DNA of 55,524 bases, from NCBI GenBank assembly GCA_025353015.1, contig JANXRM010000477.1, positions 1 through 55,524 of the forward strand, given 5' to 3'. The first letter of the stretch is position 1, and each line of letters starts with the position of its first letter. This document shows, in pieces, positions 7,587 to 17,871 of this stretch. A program made the position numbers and the translations under genes. The DNA comes from Hyphomicrobiales bacterium (GTDB lineage Bacteria; Pseudomonadota; Alphaproteobacteria; Rhizobiales; Hyphomicrobiaceae). Below the pieces are notes generated by a model. That model did no database searches, had not been told where the DNA came from, and saw nothing but the letters and a program-made list of their open reading frames with translations.

Positions 7587-9395
7587 TCAAGATGCTGGCC
7601 CGAACCATTCGTCGCGCATGGCGAGAACTGGGTCGTCGGGCGACAGCAAAGGCTCGAGCAACTGCCGGTAGCGCGGCAGATTGCGCTCGAAAACAAAAGT
7701 GCAGGTCTGCAGCAATCCCAGTCGGAAATCCAGCTCCGGTCCGGGTTCGCTTGGGCAGGACGCTGCCGCCTCAACTGCCTGCGCAAGCCAGATCCAGGCA
7801 AACGTGATGGTCCCGAAGAGGTCCATGTACATGCTGGCCTTGGCGAGGCTCGCGCGCGGGCCGTCCGTCCGCCGCACCCCGGCCAGATGCTTGGTGATGC
7901 TGCCAAGCGCCACGCAGGCAGCGTCGAGCGCTGCACTCTGGCTGGCCAATTGCGGGTGCTGGCTCGCCCGGTTGGACGTCCGCTCGATCTCGGCCAGAAG
8001 TAATTCAAGGCCCCGTCCCTCCGCCATGCCGACTTTGCGGCCCAGCAGATCGATGGCCTGGATGCCGTTGGTGCCCTCGTGGATCGGGTTCAGGCGGTTG
8101 TCGCGATAGTGTTGCTCGACCGGGTGGTCGCGCGTGTAGCCGGCACCGCCCAGGACCTGCATGGCGTTCGAGTTGGCGGTGAGGCACTCCTCCGACATCC
8201 AGGCCTTGAACACGGGCGTCAGCAGGTCGAGCAGCAAACCGGCATCGTTGCGCTCCCCGGGAGTTGCCGCTGCCTTCTTCAGGTCGGCGAGCTTGGCGAG
8301 GTAGAGCGCCAGCGCGATGCCGCCCTCGGCCGCTGCCTTCTGCAGCAGCAGCATGCGCCTGACGTCGGCATGCGCGATTAATGCCACCTGCGGGCTCGCC
8401 GGGTCTTTGTTGTCGGGATGGCGGCCCTGTAGCCGCTCTCGCGCGTAGCCAAGCGCATGCTGATAAGCGGCGCTGGCGTGCGCGACCGCGCCCATGGAGA
8501 CGCCGATGCGGGCCTCGTTCATCATCGTGAACATGCAGGCGAGACCTTGGCCAGGCGCGCCCACGATTTCGCCGATCGTTTCGCCACCCTCGCCAAGGCT
8601 AAGCGCCGTGTTGACCGTGCCGCGCTGGCCCATCTTGTGATTGAGGCTGGTCAGCGTCACGTTGTTCCAAATGGTCAGCTTGTCCTCCTCGTCCAGCCGT
8701 TTGCGGGGCACGATGAAGAGCGAGATGCCTTTGGTCCCGGACGGCGCACCCTCGATGCGGGCGAGCATCAGATGCACGATATTCTCGCCCATGTCGTGCT
8801 CGCCGCCCGAGATCCACATCTTGGCGCCGCGGATGGCGTAGCGGCCATCGCTCAACGGCTTTGCCGTGGTCGTGATATCGCCGAGCGACGAGCCCGCATG
8901 TGGCTCGGACAGCGCCATGGTGCCGAGAAAGCGGCCCTCGACCAGCGGCAACAGATACCGCTGCATTTGTGCCGGCGTTGCGTGCTGGGCCAGCAATTCG
9001 GCAGCGCTTTGCGTCAGCATGGCGTAGTTGGCGATGGATATGTTGGCGGCCTGGAACCACAGGAACGCCGCATTGGCGATCAGGCGCGGCAGCCCCAAGC
9101 CGCCATGTTCGGCGTCCGCCGCCATGCGGAAGAAGCCCTGCTCGCGGAAGGCGTTTAACGCCCGGCCGATCTCGGCCGGCAGCGCCACGCGGCCGTTTTC
9201 CATGCGTGCGTCATCGGCGTCCAGTAACTGGTAGCTTGGCAGAAACTCAGTGATGGCGAGCTTTTCCGCTGCATCCAGGATTTGCTCCACGCTGTCGCGG
9301 TCGAAGGTCGCGAACGCCGGAAGTTGGAGGATGCTCTTGGCGTCGAGCACCTCGTCCAGAACGAACGATAGGTGTCGGCGATCGATCAGGGGCAT
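7587..9395 (-). CDS. Acyl-CoA dehydrogenase (large, about 600-aa class)
   Basis: A 602-aa FAD enzyme of the long acyl-CoA dehydrogenase class, which includes DmdC and short/medium-chain dehydrogenases with a C-terminal extension. Visible signatures are ALSEPHAGSSLGDITTTAKP, KMWISGGEHDMGENIVHL, the helical NEARIGVSMG segment and LGGAGYTRDHPVEQHYRDNRLNPIHEGTNGIQAIDLLGRK, which carries the flavin/substrate-binding and catalytic-region residues. The ORF track extends it to 9713 through dppF out of frame; the ATG at 9395 lies 4 nt after the dppF stop with a purine-rich site, giving tight coupling. Electrons would pass to ETF and then to the ETF-ubiquinone oxidoreductase encoded at 17.9 kb. The substrate is unknown. 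Confidence 0.9.
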   Translation of the reverse strand: MPLIDRRHLSFVLDEVLDAKSILQLPAFATFDRDSVEQILDAAEKLAITEFLPSYQLLDADDARMENGRVALPAEIGRALNAFREQGFFRMAADAEHGGLGLPRLIANAAFLWFQAANISIANYAMLTQSAAELLAQHATPAQMQRYLLPLVEGRFLGTMALSEPHAGSSLGDITTTAKPLSDGRYAIRGAKMWISGGEHDMGENIVHLMLARIEGAPSGTKGISLFIVPRKRLDEEDKLTIWNNVTLTSLNHKMGQRGTVNTALSLGEGGETIGEIVGAPGQGLACMFTMMNEARIGVSMGAVAHASAAYQHALGYARERLQGRHPDNKDPASPQVALIAHADVRRMLLLQKAAAEGGIALALYLAKLADLKKAAATPGERNDAGLLLDLLTPVFKAWMSEECLTANSNAMQVLGGAGYTRDHPVEQHYRDNRLNPIHEGTNGIQAIDLLGRKVGMAEGRGLELLLAEIERTSNRASQHPQLASQSAALDAACVALGSITKHLAGVRRTDGPRASLAKASMYMDLFGTITFAWIWLAQAVEAAASCPSEPGPELDFRLGLLQTCTFVFERNLPRYRQLLEPLLSPDDPVLAMRDEWFGPAS

Positions 9396-9399
9396 GCGA

Positions 9400-10398
9400 T
9401 CAAACCCCCTCGGCCACCGGGCCCTCGCGCAAATGGCAGGCGGCAAACTGCTTCGGTCCGACCTGGCGCATGGCCGGCCGTTCACTGCGGCAGCGGGCCT
9501 CGGCATAGGGACAACGCGTGTGGAAATGGCAACCGGAAGGCGGCCGCATGGGACTTGGCACGTCGCCCTGCAGAATGAGCCGCTGCGGAGTGACCGTCGG
9601 GTCGGGAACCGGTACCGCCGAGAGCAAGGCCTGCGTGTAAGGATGCTGCGGGCTCGCATAAAGCACATCCTTGTCCGCAATCTCGACGATGCGGCCGAGA
9701 TACATGACGGCAACGCGGTGCGATATATGCTCGACGACGGCCAGATCGTGCGCGATGAAAAGATAGGCGAGGCCGAAATCCTTCTGCAGATCGATCAGCA
9801 AATTGATCACCTGCGCCTGCACCGAGACATCGAGCGCGGAGACGGGTTCGTCGCAAACGATCAGCTTCGGCTTTAAAGCGAGGGCGCGGGCGATGACGAG
9901 GCGCTGGCGCTGGCCACCGGAAAATTCGTGTGGATAGCGCGTCAGCTGATCGGCGCGCAGGCCGACTTTCTCGAACAGCTCCGCCACGCGCCGTTCGATC
10001 TCGGCATTATCAAGCACCTCGAAATTGCGCAATGGCTCGGCCACCAGATCGAGCGCGCGCATACGCGGATTAAGCGAGGAGAACGGGTCCTGGAACACCA
10101 CCTGCAACTGGCGCCGGAAAGGTTGCATGGCGCGCCGGTTCAAGCCGTCGATACGCGTGCCGCTGACGCGGATTTCGCCGGTCGTCGGCTCGATCAGGCG
10201 CAAGATCAGTTTGCCGGCCGTCGATTTTCCGCAGCCCGATTCGCCCACGAGCCCCAGCGTTTCCGCCTCGCCGATGGAAAAACTGATGCCGTCGACGGCG
10301 CGCACGGTCGCAACTTCGCGCGCCAGTAGACCTTTTCGGATGGGGAAATGCTTGCTGAGATTGCGAACGTCGAGCGCGGGTGGCGTTGGAGCGGTCAT
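9400..10398 (-). CDS. dppF: Dipeptide/oligopeptide ABC transporter ATPase (DppF/OppF type)
   Basis: A 332-aa ATPase with Walker [10 protein letters not shown], the signature SGGQRQR, Walker [13 protein letters not shown] and the C-terminal oligopeptide-transporter extension ([14 protein letters not shown]). It pairs with DppD and powers the DppBC channel at the inner membrane. It follows dppD but is separated from it by a 226-bp gap containing a REP-like inverted repeat pair, so dppF expression may be uncoupled from dppD. Its stop lies 4 nt before the acyl-CoA dehydrogenase start. The transported substrate (dipeptide, oligopeptide, other) is not determined. Confidence 0.92.
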   Translation of the reverse strand: MTAPTPPALDVRNLSKHFPIRKGLLAREVATVRAVDGISFSIGEAETLGLVGESGCGKSTAGKLILRLIEPTTGEIRVSGTRIDGLNRRAMQPFRRQLQVVFQDPFSSLNPRMRALDLVAEPLRNFEVLDNAEIERRVAELFEKVGLRADQLTRYPHEFSGGQRQRLVIARALALKPKLIVCDEPVSALDVSVQAQVINLLIDLQKDFGLAYLFIAHDLAVVEHISHRVAVMYLGRIVEIADKDVLYASPQHPYTQALLSAVPVPDPTVTPQRLILQGDVPSPMRPPSGCHFHTRCPYAEARCRSERPAMRQVGPKQFAACHLREGPVAEGV

Positions 10399-10424
10399 GG
10401 CAGCGCGCCTCTTTCGGCAGCGGC

Positions 10425-10607
10425 GTAGGTTGGGTCAAGCCCCGCTCCTTCTGCGGGCCGCGACCCAACAGAAAAGCGAGCGAAGCAACATTTGCTTTGC
10501 TTCATTGCAAAACTTCGAACAGGAGGAAACGAAGGACAAGCGGAGCGCTGCGCGCACATTTTTCTGTTGGGTCGCGCCGCTCCTTGCGCTCGCTTGACCC
10601 AACCTAC
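10425..10607. repeat. REP/BIME-like inverted repeat pair, copy 1 (within the ABC transporter operon)
   Basis: Left unit (10425-10469): GTAGGTTGGGTCAAGC followed after a short loop by GCGACCCAAC. Right unit (10566-10607): the same in opposite orientation, ending GCTTGACCCAACCTAC. Each unit has a GTAG head next to an imperfect palindrome (GTTGGGTC...GACCCAAC), the layout of REP sequences handled by RAYT (HuH/Y1 transposase-like) proteins. About 96 nt of unrelated sequence lies between the units. The element fills the dppD-dppF gap. A second copy is at 19587. Confidence 0.8.
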
Positions 10608-10624
10608 GGCAAGAGCAGCGGCAT

Positions 10625-11635
<1,011 letters not shown>

Positions 11636-11638
11636 CGA

Positions 11639-12577
11639 TTACAGCCTCTTCGCCATGCGGGGGTCGACGGCGTCGCGCAGGCCATCGCCGAGCAAATTGA
11701 CGGCGAGGACGGTCAGCGAAAGAAAGACGGCGGGGAAAAAGATGATGTAGGGCTTCACCTGCCAGAGCGTGCGGCCATCCGCCATGATGTTCCCCCAGGA
11801 CGGCGCGATGGTCGGCGGGACACCGGCGCCGATGAACGACAGGATCGCCTCGGTGATCATCGCTGAGGCGCAGATGTAGGTCGCCTGCACGGTCAGCGGT
11901 GCAATTGTGTTCGGCAGGATGTGGCGCAGAATGATGCGTGGCGTCGATGTTCCACAGGCGATGGCCGCGTCGACGTAAGGTTGCTCGCGCAACGATAGCA
12001 CGACGCCGCGAACGAGGCGCGAGACGCGCGGGATTTCGGCTATCGTGATGGCCAGCACCACATTCTCCACGCTCGCCCGCGTCAACGCCATCAGCGCGAC
12101 GGCCAGCAGGATCGGTGGGATCGACATCAGGCCGTCCATGACGCGCATGATCAGGCCGTCGGCCCAGCGGATGAAACCCGACACGAGGCCGATGCCAAGG
12201 CCGATGGCGGACGACAGGATGGCGACGGCAAAGCCGACGATCAGCGAAATCCGGGCGCCGTAAATGACGCGGGTGTAGATGTCCTTGCCGTAGGCGTCGG
12301 TGCCAAACCAGTTCTCGGCCGAGGGTGGGCGGTTGCGTTTTGCAGGCGCGATCGCGCTTGGATCACCGGTGCCGAGAAACGGCGCCAGCAGCGCCATCGC
12401 GACCAGTAGCAGCAGCATGCCGCCGCCAACCGCCATTGTTGGATGCCGGTAGGCAAAGCCCGCAAGGCCGTGGCGCACTTTGACCGGCGGCACGATGTCG
12501 GGAAGCTCGACGGCTGCCCGGCCTGATGGCGCCTGTGTCTGCCGTGCCAGCGCTGGCGATGTGATCTCGGGCGTCAA
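11639..12577 (-). CDS. dppC: Dipeptide/oligopeptide ABC transporter permease (DppC type)
   Basis: A 312-aa inner-membrane permease with an N-terminal helix (about residues 50-70) preceded by a roughly 40-residue cytoplasmic tail, the OppC N-terminal GTDAYGKDIYTRVIYGARISL segment and the EAA loop (AAIACGTSTPRIILRHILPN). The start appears to be TTG at 12577, overlapping the dppB stop as TTGA, with GAGGA about 8 nt upstream. Such overlap implies translational coupling of the two permeases, which form the heterodimeric channel. Confidence 0.9.
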   Translation of the reverse strand: MTPEITSPALARQTQAPSGRAAVELPDIVPPVKVRHGLAGFAYRHPTMAVGGGMLLLLVAMALLAPFLGTGDPSAIAPAKRNRPPSAENWFGTDAYGKDIYTRVIYGARISLIVGFAVAILSSAIGLGIGLVSGFIRWADGLIMRVMDGLMSIPPILLAVALMALTRASVENVVLAITIAEIPRVSRLVRGVVLSLREQPYVDAAIACGTSTPRIILRHILPNTIAPLTVQATYICASAMITEAILSFIGAGVPPTIAPSWGNIMADGRTLWQVKPYIIFFPAVFLSLTVLAVNLLGDGLRDAVDPRMAKRL

Positions 12578-13515
12578 TACTGGATCCTCGGGTCGAGCGC
12601 CGTATAGATGAGATCGACGGCGAGATTGACGAGCACGTAGATGAAGCTGAACATCAGCACGATGCCCTGGATGACGGGATAATCGCGCCGCACGATGGCG
12701 TCAATCGTCAGGCGGCCGAGACCGGGAATGGCAAACACGCTTTCGGTGACGACGGCGCCGCCGATCAGAAGCGCGACGCCGATGCCGATGACCGTGACGA
12801 TGGGAACGGCGGCGTTCTTCAGGGCATGCAGAAATAATATGCTGCCCTGGCCGAGACCCTTGGCGCGGGCGGTGCGCACATAATCCTGGCTCAAGACCTC
12901 GAGCATGGTGGCGCGCGTGATACGGGCGATGAGGGCGATGTAGATGAAGCCGAGGGCGATGGCGGGGAGGATCAAGTTTTCGAGCCAAGGCCAAAAGCCC
13001 CGCGCGATCGGCGTATAGCCCTGCACGGGCAGCCATTCCAGCTGCAGGGCAAAAACATAGGCCAGCAAGTATCCGACGACAAAGACGGGGACGGAGAAGC
13101 CAGCGACCGCAAACGCCATCAACAAGCGATCGATCCAGCTGCCGGCTTTGGCAGCCGCGATGACGCCCATGGGTACAGCGAACAGGATGGCGAGGAAGAG
13201 GGTCAGCACCATCAGCGACAGTGTCGGCTCCAGGCGCTGGCGAATGAGTTCGGTGACCGGCAGGCCGGTGAACATCGACGTGCCGAGATCGCCCTGCACG
13301 AGCCGGAACGACCATTCGCCGAAGCGGACAAGGAACGGCCGGTCCAGGCCAAGATTGGTGCGGATTTTCTCGATGTCGGCCTGGCTCGCCTGATCGCCAG
13401 CGATGACGGCGGCGGGATCGCCCGGCGCGATATAAAGCAGGCTGAACACAAACAACGCGACGATCGCCATGACGGGGATCGTCGCCAAAATTCGTCGGAC
13501 GATATAGGCGAGCAT
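12574..13515 (-). CDS. dppB: Dipeptide/oligopeptide ABC transporter permease (DppB type)
   Basis: A 313-aa permease with the typical MLAYIVRRILATIPVMAIVALFVF N-terminal helix, the periplasmic DPAAVIAGD segment, and the EAA loop DYVRTARAKGLGQGSILFLHALKNA that contacts the ATPase. It ends overlapping dppC. A 480-bp gap with low-GC sequence separates it from the binding-protein gene upstream, unusual because these genes are normally contiguous. Confidence 0.92.
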   Translation of the reverse strand: MLAYIVRRILATIPVMAIVALFVFSLLYIAPGDPAAVIAGDQASQADIEKIRTNLGLDRPFLVRFGEWSFRLVQGDLGTSMFTGLPVTELIRQRLEPTLSLMVLTLFLAILFAVPMGVIAAAKAGSWIDRLLMAFAVAGFSVPVFVVGYLLAYVFALQLEWLPVQGYTPIARGFWPWLENLILPAIALGFIYIALIARITRATMLEVLSQDYVRTARAKGLGQGSILFLHALKNAAVPIVTVIGIGVALLIGGAVVTESVFAIPGLGRLTIDAIVRRDYPVIQGIVLMFSFIYVLVNLAVDLIYTALDPRIQY

Positions 13516-13553
13516 GGACTACTCGGGCTGAAAATGCTTCTGATGCGGCTGCC

Positions 13554-13925
13554 TCATCCCGACTTCTCGATGAGCGTAGCTAGGTAGAGCCGACGATCTG
13601 GGGCAACGCCCATGCTTTCCTTGAGGTCTTTTGCAGAGGCTTCGTCCAACGCTTTGTGAATTTCCAACGGGGAATGTGTTTTGGCATTTTACAGAATTCC
13701 ACAAATCGCGTCATATTCCATATTGTTCGCCACAACTATTTCATAGTTCTCAGCGATCCGCCGCCTGCAAGTTGACCAGAAACTCAGTACTTCTCCGACA
13801 AGCTCATCTCCATGTAGCGGTATTGGATTGCAAACTTCCCCACAGAGTGGAGTCATATTCGCGATTGCACTGACCTTTGCTCTGTGCAACCGCCACTGCT
13901 TCATCCAGCCGATCATGAGTTTCAA
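13554..13925 (-). pseudogene. Possible interrupted small gene in a low-GC gap between the transporter binding protein and dppB
   Basis: A 78-codon ORF (13925-13689) starting MKLMIGWMKQWRLHRAK is followed, in the same frame after a single TAA, by about 44 further open codons (including EIHKALDEASAKDLKESMG and RRLYLATLIEKSG) ending in TGA at 13554. The downstream half looks protein-like and has no start of its own close by, which suggests one gene of about 120 codons broken by a nonsense codon. Local GC is low (22 of 60 bases at 13681-13740) against a high-GC background, so this may be inserted sequence. I do not recognise the product. The rest of 13516-13997 shows nothing further. Confidence 0.3.
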
Positions 13926-13997
13926 TTGTCAGAAGATTTGATGCGAACAAAAATGGCCCAGCGATCGATACGCGACAAGCTGGGCCGTTGACGAGTG

Positions 13998-15593
13998 TTA
14001 CCCTTTCTTCACGCCCCAGAACCACGGCAACGGGCCGCTGGCGATACCGGTGAGGTTGCTGCGCCAGGCCTGATACCCGAGGAAAAATCCGGTCGGGATG
14101 TAGGTCACGTGCTCCATGCCGAGCTTGTTGACCCGGCCGATGATCGCCTTTTCCTCGTCGAGCGTTTTGGCGTCGTACCAGGCGCCGATTTCCTTCTCGA
14201 TCTCGGCGTTGTCGGGCCAGCCGAACCAGGCCTTGTCGCCATTGGTCCGGATCGCGATGTTGCCGACGGGGCTCGCGGTATCGGAGCCCGCGTGCCACGT
14301 GTGGAACATGCCCCAGCCGCCCTGGCCCGGAGGGCTTTTCGAGGCACGACGCTGGCCGACGGTACCCCAGTCGGTCGCCACGAAATCGACCGTCATGCCG
14401 ATCTTTTTCAAGAGGTCAGCGGTGATTTCGCCGAACGCTTTGGTGATCGGCTGGTCCTGGGCCACGACGCAGGTGACGGGCTGGCCGGCGTAGCCGCCTT
14501 CCTTGAGCAGTGCCTTGGCCTTTTCGATGTCGCGCTTACCTTTCAGGGGTTCGCCGCCATCTTCGGTATAGAGGGGCGTTCCTGGCGTGAAGAAACTCGG
14601 GCACGATTTCCAGAGCCTCTCGTCGGTTCCGACCAGCGCCTGCATGTAGTCCTGCTGGCTGAGCGCGATCTGGACAGCCTGCCGGACCTTGAGGTTGTTG
14701 AACGGCGGATGCATGTGGTTGAGGCGGAACGAGCCGATATTGCCGAGTGGATCGGCGATGTCGACCATCACGTTCTTGTTCTTCTTCAACAGGGGCACGA
14801 GATCGACCACGGGATTTTCCCACCAGTCGATTTCACCGCTTTGCAGCGCCGCCGACGCGGTTGCGGGGTCAGGCATGATGATCCATTCGATACGGTCGAA
14901 ATTGATGACCTTGCCGCCGGACCACCATTCGCCGGGCTCACTCCTCGGCACGTAGTCCTTATTGAGTTCGAACGCGGCGAGCGCGCCCGGCTTCCAATCG
15001 GCTTTCACGAACTTCATCGGGCCGGAGCCGACGTATTCCTCGATCTGCTTGAAGGGATCGGTCTTGGCAATCCGCTCGGGCATGATGAAGCAGCAGGGTG
15101 TGCCGACCTTGCCGAGCGCCAGCAACATTTTCGGGTAGGGCTTCGAGAGCACCCATTTGAAAGTCTTGTCGTCGACGGCGGTCAACTCTTTCTGGATGGC
15201 CTTGAGCATTAATCCCATGGCGTCGCGGGCAGCCCACCGGTCGATCGAGGCGACACAATCCTTGGCGGTGACGGGGGCGCCGTCGTGCCATTTCAAGCCT
15301 GACCGCAGCTTGAACGTCCAGGTCAGACCATCGGCCGAGACCTCCTCGCCCTCGACCATCTGCCGCTTCGCCTGCAGCTTGCTGTCCATGCCGTAGAGCG
15401 TGTCCCAGACAAGCTGTGACGCATTGCGGACGACGTATTGCGTGCCCCAGATCGGATCGAAATTGGCGAGGTTCGCTTGCGGTACGAACTTGAGAACCCG
15501 GGCAGCCTGTGCGATTGCGGGCGCTGCAAGGCTGCTGGCTGCCGTGACGGCGCTGGCGCTGACGGAGGTCTTAATGAAGGTTCTTCGATCCAT
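13998..15593 (-). CDS. Peptide/nickel-type ABC transporter substrate-binding protein (SBP family 5)
   Basis: A 531-aa periplasmic binding protein of the DppA/OppA/NikA family. It begins MDRRTFIKTSVSASAV with a twin-arginine (Tat) motif and a cleavage region near APAIAQA, so it may be exported folded. Family features include LTWTFKLRSGLKWHDGAPVTAKDCV, YVGSGPMKFV and NNLKVRQAVQIALSQQDYM. I chose ATG 15593 over the TTG at 15602 because GGGAGTG is about 10 nt upstream. It heads the minus-strand transporter run but is separated from dppB by the low-GC gap. The ligand is unknown; family 5 proteins also bind opines, glutathione and metal chelates. Confidence 0.88.
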   Translation of the reverse strand: MDRRTFIKTSVSASAVTAASSLAAPAIAQAARVLKFVPQANLANFDPIWGTQYVVRNASQLVWDTLYGMDSKLQAKRQMVEGEEVSADGLTWTFKLRSGLKWHDGAPVTAKDCVASIDRWAARDAMGLMLKAIQKELTAVDDKTFKWVLSKPYPKMLLALGKVGTPCCFIMPERIAKTDPFKQIEEYVGSGPMKFVKADWKPGALAAFELNKDYVPRSEPGEWWSGGKVINFDRIEWIIMPDPATASAALQSGEIDWWENPVVDLVPLLKKNKNVMVDIADPLGNIGSFRLNHMHPPFNNLKVRQAVQIALSQQDYMQALVGTDERLWKSCPSFFTPGTPLYTEDGGEPLKGKRDIEKAKALLKEGGYAGQPVTCVVAQDQPITKAFGEITADLLKKIGMTVDFVATDWGTVGQRRASKSPPGQGGWGMFHTWHAGSDTASPVGNIAIRTNGDKAWFGWPDNAEIEKEIGAWYDAKTLDEEKAIIGRVNKLGMEHVTYIPTGFFLGYQAWRSNLTGIASGPLPWFWGVKKG

Positions 15594-15823
15594 GGCGTAC
15601 AATCACTCCCGTTCGAGGCCTCTGATGGACCTCCAGCTGCCGGCTTGTTGGATAAGTCCGGCTCCCACGATGACCTATTTACTTCGACCTGGGCTCTGAG
15701 CCGCTGTCAAGACGGGAACGCAGGCAAAATGCCTGGCAAATCGGCAATGAAGCTGGCTTGCTCAGGACATAATCATTTGCAGATCCGCGCGGCCTGTAAG
15801 CATTCGACCTAACGATCCATCGA

Positions 15824-16660
15824 TCAGTCGAGCTTGAAGCCCTTGGCGCGGACAAAGGCGCCGAAATCGGCCCGTTCGGGCACGGCGTAGTGGCGGGCTT
15901 TCTCCTCGCTCCAGCCGTAGTCCGCGCTGGTGCCAAATTTGGCGACGTTGCGCTGGCTTCGGTAGGGGAAAATCGCATTGCGGCGCTTGTCATAGCCCGC
16001 CACGGCCTCCCGCGTGCAGTCCTGGAAACGGTTCCGGTGCAGCGTCACGGCGAGTGGCAACCGGGCACTGATGTTGGCGGGCACATCAGGCCAGCCAAAC
16101 CCCATGCCGGCGACTGGAAAGACGTGGTCGGGCAGGCCGAGCAACTGGCTGACCTCGGTCGCGTGATTGCGAATGACGCTGACCGGGCAGCAGCCGGCGC
16201 CGGCCGCTTCGGCCGCCGTCACGAACGCGGAGAGCGCAATGCCGGCATCGACGGCGGCATTGAAGAACGCATCCAGGTGGTCGTTGGCGAACGGGTGCCC
16301 GCGCCAGTCGTGGACCTGGCGCTGACGGCGATTGTTGCCGAGGAAAATGATGAAATGCGGGGCTTTTGGAATCCAGTCCTGATCGGCGAGAAGCGTGTCG
16401 ATGCGGGCACGGATGGCCGGATCGTCGACGATGAGGACGTCGCGGCCTTGCAGGTCGCTCTTGCTTGGCGACGACAGCGCCACCGCACAGAGCGTCTCCA
16501 CCAAGGCTTGCGGCAGCCGTTCCGGCTTGAATCGCCTGACGACGCCTCGGCTGGCCATGCGCTTGAGCGTGGCGTTATCCGCGATCTCGGGCCCTGGGGC
16601 GGCGCCGAAATCGCCGAACCGGTGTTGCAATATGCCGGTCAACGTTTTTGTGTCAGCCAT
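15824..16660 (-). CDS. Nitroreductase-family flavoprotein
   Basis: A 278-aa protein with the nitroreductase fold pattern: RRFKPERLPQALVETLC near residue 42, ALSSPSKSDLQGRDVLIVDD with FMN-contacting residues, AVDAGIALSAFVTAAEAAGAG in the long helix, and VAGMGFGWP. This arrangement resembles the NADPH-dependent NfsA-like group, which reduces nitro groups, quinones or related compounds. The C-terminal extension (RSQRNVAKFGTSADYGWSEEKARHYAVPER) is longer than in minimal nitroreductases. It lies 27 bp after the UDG gene on the same strand, so the two may be co-transcribed. Confidence 0.85.
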   Translation of the reverse strand: MADTKTLTGILQHRFGDFGAAPGPEIADNATLKRMASRGVVRRFKPERLPQALVETLCAVALSSPSKSDLQGRDVLIVDDPAIRARIDTLLADQDWIPKAPHFIIFLGNNRRQRQVHDWRGHPFANDHLDAFFNAAVDAGIALSAFVTAAEAAGAGCCPVSVIRNHATEVSQLLGLPDHVFPVAGMGFGWPDVPANISARLPLAVTLHRNRFQDCTREAVAGYDKRRNAIFPYRSQRNVAKFGTSADYGWSEEKARHYAVPERADFGAFVRAKGFKLD

Positions 16661-16687
16661 TGGTGACGTCCTTGCTACGTGCCTGCG

Positions 16688-17686
16688 CTACCCGTGAGCG
16701 CTACCCGTGAGCGCTGCCTTGATCGCCAGAAGATCGCGCCAAGCCTGCCGTTTGGCGGCAGGCGTGCGCAAAAGGTAGGCGGGATGCAATGACGGCATGA
16801 CGCGGATTTTGGCCTCGCCTGCCACCACCTCGCGCCACTTGCCGCGCACCTTTAGAATGCCCTCGGACTGGCCGAGGATCGCGGCTGTCGCAGGACCGCC
16901 GAGCGTCAGGATGACGCTTGGCTCAACCAGCGCGATCTGGCGATCCAGGAACGGCCGGCAGACCAGGGTTTCCTGCGGCGTCGGCGTGCGATTGCCGGGC
17001 GGGCGCCAATAGACGGTGTTCGTGATGTGCACGTCGGCTTCACCGAGACCGATGGCGGCCAGCATTTTATCGAGCAGCTGTCCCGAACGGCCAACGAAGG
17101 GTTTGCCGGCCCGGTCCTCGTCGCTGCCGGGCGCCTCGCCGATGATCATCAGGCGAGCCTGTGGACTGCCGCGATAAAAGCAGAGGCTCTTGGCCGTCGC
17201 CTTCAGGCTGCAGCCGTCGAAAGCGTTGAGTGTCGCCTCCAAGGCCTCGAGGGTCGCGGCCCGGCCTGCGGCCTCGCGTGCGGCCATGCTCGCAGCGTCG
17301 GGCGGCGTCGACGGGTAGAACCGTGACGCGGCCGGGGAATCGGTTTCAGGCGCATGCCGCGGCGTCGAAGCCACGAGCGTCGGGCGGGCTGTCGGGATCG
17401 CAGATGCCGCCAGCGGGGCAATTGCCGGGCGGCGGACCTCCGGGCGCCGCGGCTCCGTTGGCGCGCTGCCGGCCCTGGGCGATGACACGCCCGAGGGGGC
17501 TTGGGGCGTGGCGCTGCCCGCAGGCGTTTTCGCCGGCCACTCGAAACCGGCCCCGGGTGCCTCGCTCCGCGCGGTCCAGTCGATCGGCGTCTCGGTTAAC
17601 GCCACATCGACGCCCGCCACGCGCCACCAGGCGAGCAGCGCCAACAGGTCGTCTTGAGTTTCGATGTCGTCCATGAGAGCCGTCAT
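16688..17686 (-). CDS. Uracil-DNA glycosylase, family 4-like
   Basis: The C-terminal 200 residues match family 4/5 uracil-DNA glycosylases: IIGEAPGSDEDRAGKPFVGR, then GQLLDKMLAAIGL, ITNTVYWRPPGNRTPTPQE and the late HPAYLLRTP motif. The enzyme removes uracil from DNA. The N-terminal ~120 residues are a low-complexity Pro/Ala/Ser region typical of alphaproteobacterial members. Canonical family 4 enzymes have four cysteines for a 4Fe-4S cluster; here I see FDGCSLKATAKSLC and a later LVCRPF, so the cluster may be incomplete. I use ATG 17686; ATG 17749 or 17674 are alternatives. It is divergent from the ETF-QO gene. Confidence 0.85.
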   Translation of the reverse strand: MTALMDDIETQDDLLALLAWWRVAGVDVALTETPIDWTARSEAPGAGFEWPAKTPAGSATPQAPSGVSSPRAGSAPTEPRRPEVRRPAIAPLAASAIPTARPTLVASTPRHAPETDSPAASRFYPSTPPDAASMAAREAAGRAATLEALEATLNAFDGCSLKATAKSLCFYRGSPQARLMIIGEAPGSDEDRAGKPFVGRSGQLLDKMLAAIGLGEADVHITNTVYWRPPGNRTPTPQETLVCRPFLDRQIALVEPSVILTLGGPATAAILGQSEGILKVRGKWREVVAGEAKIRVMPSLHPAYLLRTPAAKRQAWRDLLAIKAALTGSAHG

Positions 17687-17871
17687 TATTGCAGCATATC
17701 GGGAGGATCGCGAGATGCCAGCGCCTAATCGCAATTCGACACTATCCATCCGAGTCGCGAGCCGGGCCTGGGTTGTCGAGAGGGGGCTATGCGCTCACAA
17801 GGGTTGACGGTCCAGCCGCTTCGGACCTAATCGAACTGTGAAAAGAGGCTGCGGGATAGGGATCGAACAAG

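Noticed and set aside
7587-9713. An N-terminal extension of the acyl-CoA dehydrogenase to 708 aa
   Set aside because: The extension is dppF read out of frame; the ATG at 9395 lies just after the dppF stop and begins the family's usual N-terminus.
13519-13704. A 61-codon minus ORF between dppB and the binding-protein gene
   Set aside because: It overlaps the more protein-like frame that continues past the TAA at 13689 and has no domain or ribosome site.
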